Shown here: piece after piece, positions 61,651 to 64,000 of the stretch
Layout: every line of letters begins with the position of its first letter
Numbering within the stretch: position 1 is the first letter of the stretch
Assembly: GCA_047605645.1 (NCBI GenBank)
Contig: JASGFJ010000004.1
Span: 1 to 64,000 of the forward strand
Length of the DNA: 64,000 nucleotides
From: UBA1309 sp047605645
GTDB taxonomy: Bacteria; Bacteroidota; Bacteroidia; Bacteroidales; Dysgonomonadaceae
Reading direction: 5' to 3'
Made by a program: the position numbers and the translations under genes
The notes under the pieces: model-generated
The model's database searches: none
What the model was told of the DNA's origin: nothing
What the model saw: the letters and a program-made list of their open reading frames with translations, nothing else

Positions 61651-62727
61651 ATGGCTGAGAAAAAACGACTTTTGTCTTTAGACGTATTGCGTGGTATTAC
61701 CGTAGCAGGGATGATTTTGGTAAATAATGGAGCTGGTCCGGATATTTATGCTCCCTTAAAACATTCTGCATGGAACGGATTGACACCTTGTGATTTGGTA
61801 TTCCCTTTTTTCCTGTTCATTACAGGTATTTCAACTTATATCTCTCTTCGGAAATTTAACTTTGAGGCTTCAAAATCCGTTATTTTCAAAATAATAAAGC
61901 GGGCCGTTATTATTATTTTGATTTGTTGGGGAATTGATTGGTTTCATCATATTTGCAAAGGAGATTTCTTCCCTTTAGAACATCTGCGGCTGACTGGAGT
62001 TCTTACACGTATCGGATTGTGTTATGGTATTGTTTCATTACTTGCCATATCTATTCCTCATAAACATCTGTTGAAAATTGCAGCTGCATTGCTTATTCTT
62101 TACTCGTGTATTCTCATATATGGAAATGGCTATGTGCTTGGGGAGAATAATATTATAAGTATAATTGATAAGTCTATCCTGGGAAGTAACCACTTATATA
62201 CAAAGAGTCCGATTGACCCGGAGGGACTTCTTGGCACATTATCTGCCATCGCTCATACCTTGATCGGATTTTGTTTCGGAATACTCCTGTTTCGTTACAA
62301 AGATGTGAATGAAAAAGTTCTTCAATTACTTCTCGCCGGATTTGTACTTATTGCTATCGGGTGGTTAGTTAGTTTCGGGTTGCCGCTCAATAAACGTATA
62401 TGGTCACCTAGTTATGTATTGGTTACCTGTGGAGGAGCTGCTTCGTTACTCGCTTTCTTAATGTATCAGATCGATGTGAAAGGACATGAAAAGTGGAGTC
62501 GGTTTTTTACCGTATTTGGCGTAAACCCTCTTTTTCTCTATGTCCTGAGTGAAATATTGGCTATAATTTTGTCTGCCTTTGGATTGAATGATGTGGCCTA
62601 CCATGCAATAAACAGTATTATTTCCAATACATATCTGGCCTCTGCTACCTATGCTGTCTCTTTTATGCTGTTGCTCGGATTGGCCGGTTATCCTCTCTAT
62701 CGAAAAGAAATTTATATCAAGATATAG
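61651..62727 (+). CDS. Heparan-alpha-glucosaminide N-acetyltransferase-like membrane protein (DUF5009)
   Basis: 358 residues with about ten membrane spans. The N-terminus LLSLDVLRGITVAGMILVNN and KHSAWNGLTPCDLVFPFFLFITG match the human lysosomal HGSNAT family; the His before SAWNG corresponds to its acetyl-accepting site. HGSNAT moves acetyl from cytosolic acetyl-CoA across the membrane onto terminal glucosamine of heparan sulfate. Next to GH89, it may acetylate glucosamine-ended glycans in the periplasm so that the glycosidase can act. The link to SusC supports a glycan pathway. Confidence 0.88.
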   Translation: MAEKKRLLSLDVLRGITVAGMILVNNGAGPDIYAPLKHSAWNGLTPCDLVFPFFLFITGISTYISLRKFNFEASKSVIFKIIKRAVIIILICWGIDWFHHICKGDFFPLEHLRLTGVLTRIGLCYGIVSLLAISIPHKHLLKIAAALLILYSCILIYGNGYVLGENNIISIIDKSILGSNHLYTKSPIDPEGLLGTLSAIAHTLIGFCFGILLFRYKDVNEKVLQLLLAGFVLIAIGWLVSFGLPLNKRIWSPSYVLVTCGGAASLLAFLMYQIDVKGHEKWSRFFTVFGVNPLFLYVLSEILAIILSAFGLNDVAYHAINSIISNTYLASATYAVSFMLLLGLAGYPLYRKEIYIKI

Positions 62728-62768
62728 TGTTTTCTTACATTTAGGTTAAATGGTTAAATTTTAAATCT

Positions 62769-64000
62769 ATGCTAAAAAAAATGAGTCGCTACAAAAAATG
62801 GACGAAACTAATGATTGTTTTCGTTGTATTGGTTTTAAATAGTGCGATGGCTTTTTCTCAAAATCGAATCACCGGAACAGTAAAGGATAGCCAAGGGAAA
62901 CCTTTAATTGGTGTTACGATTATGGAAAAAGGTTCCACTAATGGTGTTACCTCAGATGCGGAGGGGCGGTTTTCTATAAATATAGAGCAGGGAAAGACGC
63001 TTCGATTTTCAATTGTCGGTTATGAAAATAAGGAAATCAAAGTAGCTGGGACAAAACTTCAGATAGTCATGAACGAAAATAATGCACTGCTGAAAGAAGT
63101 TGTAGTGGTTGGTTATGGAAAAATGGAAAGGAAAGATGTGACCAGTTCCATCACGTCCATCAAGGCTGAAGATTTAAATAAGGGTGGAGTATATTCCACT
63201 CCGGGGCAATTATTGCAAGGCAAAGTGCCGGGACTGACTGTTACCACCAGTAGTAATCCCACTGCATCACCTTCGGTTACTTTGCGCGGAGCCTCTACTT
63301 TCCGCACAGGGGACGCTCAAGAACCGTATTATGTGATAGACGGAATTCCCGGTGCTTCATTATCGTTGATTGCACCTGACGACATCGAGTCGATAGATGT
63401 TCTTCGTGATGCTTCGGCAACCGCTATCTATGGGTCGAAGGCAGCCAATGGGATTATTATTGTAACCACCAAGAAAGGAAAAGCCGGAAACACGCAGGTC
63501 ACATACAATGGCTATCTAGCTGTTGATGCAGTGGCTAAACGTTGGAGAATGCTGACCGGAGACGAACATCGTGCCGTATTGGCCGAAAACAATCTGAGTT
63601 TAAACTCTGCGGATTATATTGGAGATAATACAACCAATACCAATTGGCAGAAGGAAGTGCAACGTACCGGATTCTCTTATAATCATAACGTATCTATCAT
63701 CGGAGGAAATGATAATACGAACTATGCTGTGAGTATCAATTATATGAAGAACGAAGGAGTCATAAAAGATACACAGTTGGATAAGACGACAGCTCGTTCG
63801 GCTCTAAATACCAAAACATTAAAAGGACTTTTAGACTTGGGCTTTAGCTTGAATGTCGGCATTACCAATTATTCAGTAGTGCCTTCCGATGTAGAAGGTC
63901 GTAGTCTGTTAGATGCCATGACGTATTATTTGCCTGAATCGCCCGTCTACAACGAAGATGGTACTTATTTTGAAAATGCAGCTCGCTCGCAATATTATAA
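62769..64000 (+). CDS. SusC/RagA TonB-dependent outer membrane receptor, N-terminal part
   Basis: Open from the ATG at 62769 to the window edge: 410 codons visible of ~1000 expected. After a signal peptide (ending AMAFSQ) comes the carboxypeptidase-like regulatory domain (ITGTVKDSQGKPLIGVTIME, residues ~34-110). The TonB box region VVVVGYGKMERKD follows, then the plug with LLQGKVPGLTV, VTLRGASTF, YYVIDGIPG and DASATAIYGSKAANGIIIVTT. It imports oligosaccharides with a SusD partner expected downstream. It lies 41 bases after the acetyltransferase gene, so the glycan locus continues beyond the window. Confidence 0.95.
   Translation, partial: MLKKMSRYKKWTKLMIVFVVLVLNSAMAFSQNRITGTVKDSQGKPLIGVTIMEKGSTNGVTSDAEGRFSINIEQGKTLRFSIVGYENKEIKVAGTKLQIVMNENNALLKEVVVVGYGKMERKDVTSSITSIKAEDLNKGGVYSTPGQLLQGKVPGLTVTTSSNPTASPSVTLRGASTFRTGDAQEPYYVIDGIPGASLSLIAPDDIESIDVLRDASATAIYGSKAANGIIIVTTKKGKAGNTQVTYNGYLAVDAVAKRWRMLTGDEHRAVLAENNLSLNSADYIGDNTTNTNWQKEVQRTGFSYNHNVSIIGGNDNTNYAVSINYMKNEGVIKDTQLDKTTARSALNTKTLKGLLDLGFSLNVGITNYSVVPSDVEGRSLLDAMTYYLPESPVYNEDGTYFENAARSQYY

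Overview
The window is a stretch of a Bacteroidales chromosome, moderately AT-rich. The evidence is a bifunctional lpxC/fabZ followed by lpxA, a SusC/RagA receptor, a GH92/GH89 polysaccharide locus, an acyl-ACP thioesterase inside the ilv operon, and many promoters with the Bacteroidetes -7 motif TAnnTTTG. Most of it is core metabolism on a stable backbone. There is one intact insertion sequence, one multiply frameshifted gene and one gene-poor stretch with a gene fragment. I saw no tRNA, rRNA or CRISPR array. The species cannot be fixed from this sequence alone.

Layout. 1-3.2 kb: end of lpxC/fabZ, lpxA, glycyl-tRNA synthetase and a possible 25-residue membrane peptide. 3.2-7.4 kb: a PLP aminotransferase converging on a lipoprotein aldose epimerase, then a secreted YXWGXW-repeat protein. 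7.5-10.7 kb: pyruvate formate-lyase and its activase. 10.7-13.3 kb: a secreted protein of unknown function and a decayed, gene-poor region. 13.3-16.9 kb: a metallo-beta-lactamase-fold hydrolase and full-length glycine decarboxylase. 17-19.5 kb: a PspC-PadR-PspC operon with a palindromic operator. 19.5-20.2 kb: a broken beta-barrel gene. 20.6-25.8 kb: a metallophosphoesterase, an ECF sigma factor overlapping a membrane protein that is probably its regulator, asd, and a secreted unknown. 26.1-29.7 kb: EtfB, ferredoxin-EtfA and an FAD-linked dehydrogenase, the gene set of electron-confurcating lactate dehydrogenase. 29.8-33.6 kb: a methyltransferase, an M28 peptidase, and a GNAT/HxlR divergent pair.

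33.6-35.3 kb is a compact redox/sulfur operon (DUF6132, rhodanese, DUF2892, thioredoxin, MarR) with a TGGAAA/TTTCCA operator at its promoter. 36-41.2 kb: ribosomal protein S1, a Gly/Ser/Tyr-rich secreted protein and an outer-membrane FadL-like porin. 41.45-42.84 kb is an IS3-family element whose ends, 3-bp target duplication and -1 frameshift heptamer can all be read. Then come oxyR, a YggS-type protein and a DUF4494 protein. 45.3-51.7 kb is the branched-chain amino acid operon ilvD-ilvB-ilvN-acyl-ACP thioesterase-ilvC. It is preceded by a complete transcription attenuator with an Ile/Leu/Val-rich leader peptide, which is the clearest regulatory find in the window. 51.8-54.8 kb: a radical SAM/SPASM protein, a flavin reductase-like protein and a glycosyltransferase in one operon, with no assigned function. 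54.8-56.4 kb: a zinc-ribbon protein and hisS.

The last 7.5 kb is a glycan-use locus. A GH92 mannosidase is divergent from GH89 alpha-N-acetylglucosaminidase, a membrane heparan-glucosaminide acetyltransferase homologue and a SusC receptor cut off by the window end. A perfect LacI-type operator lies upstream of the GH89 gene.
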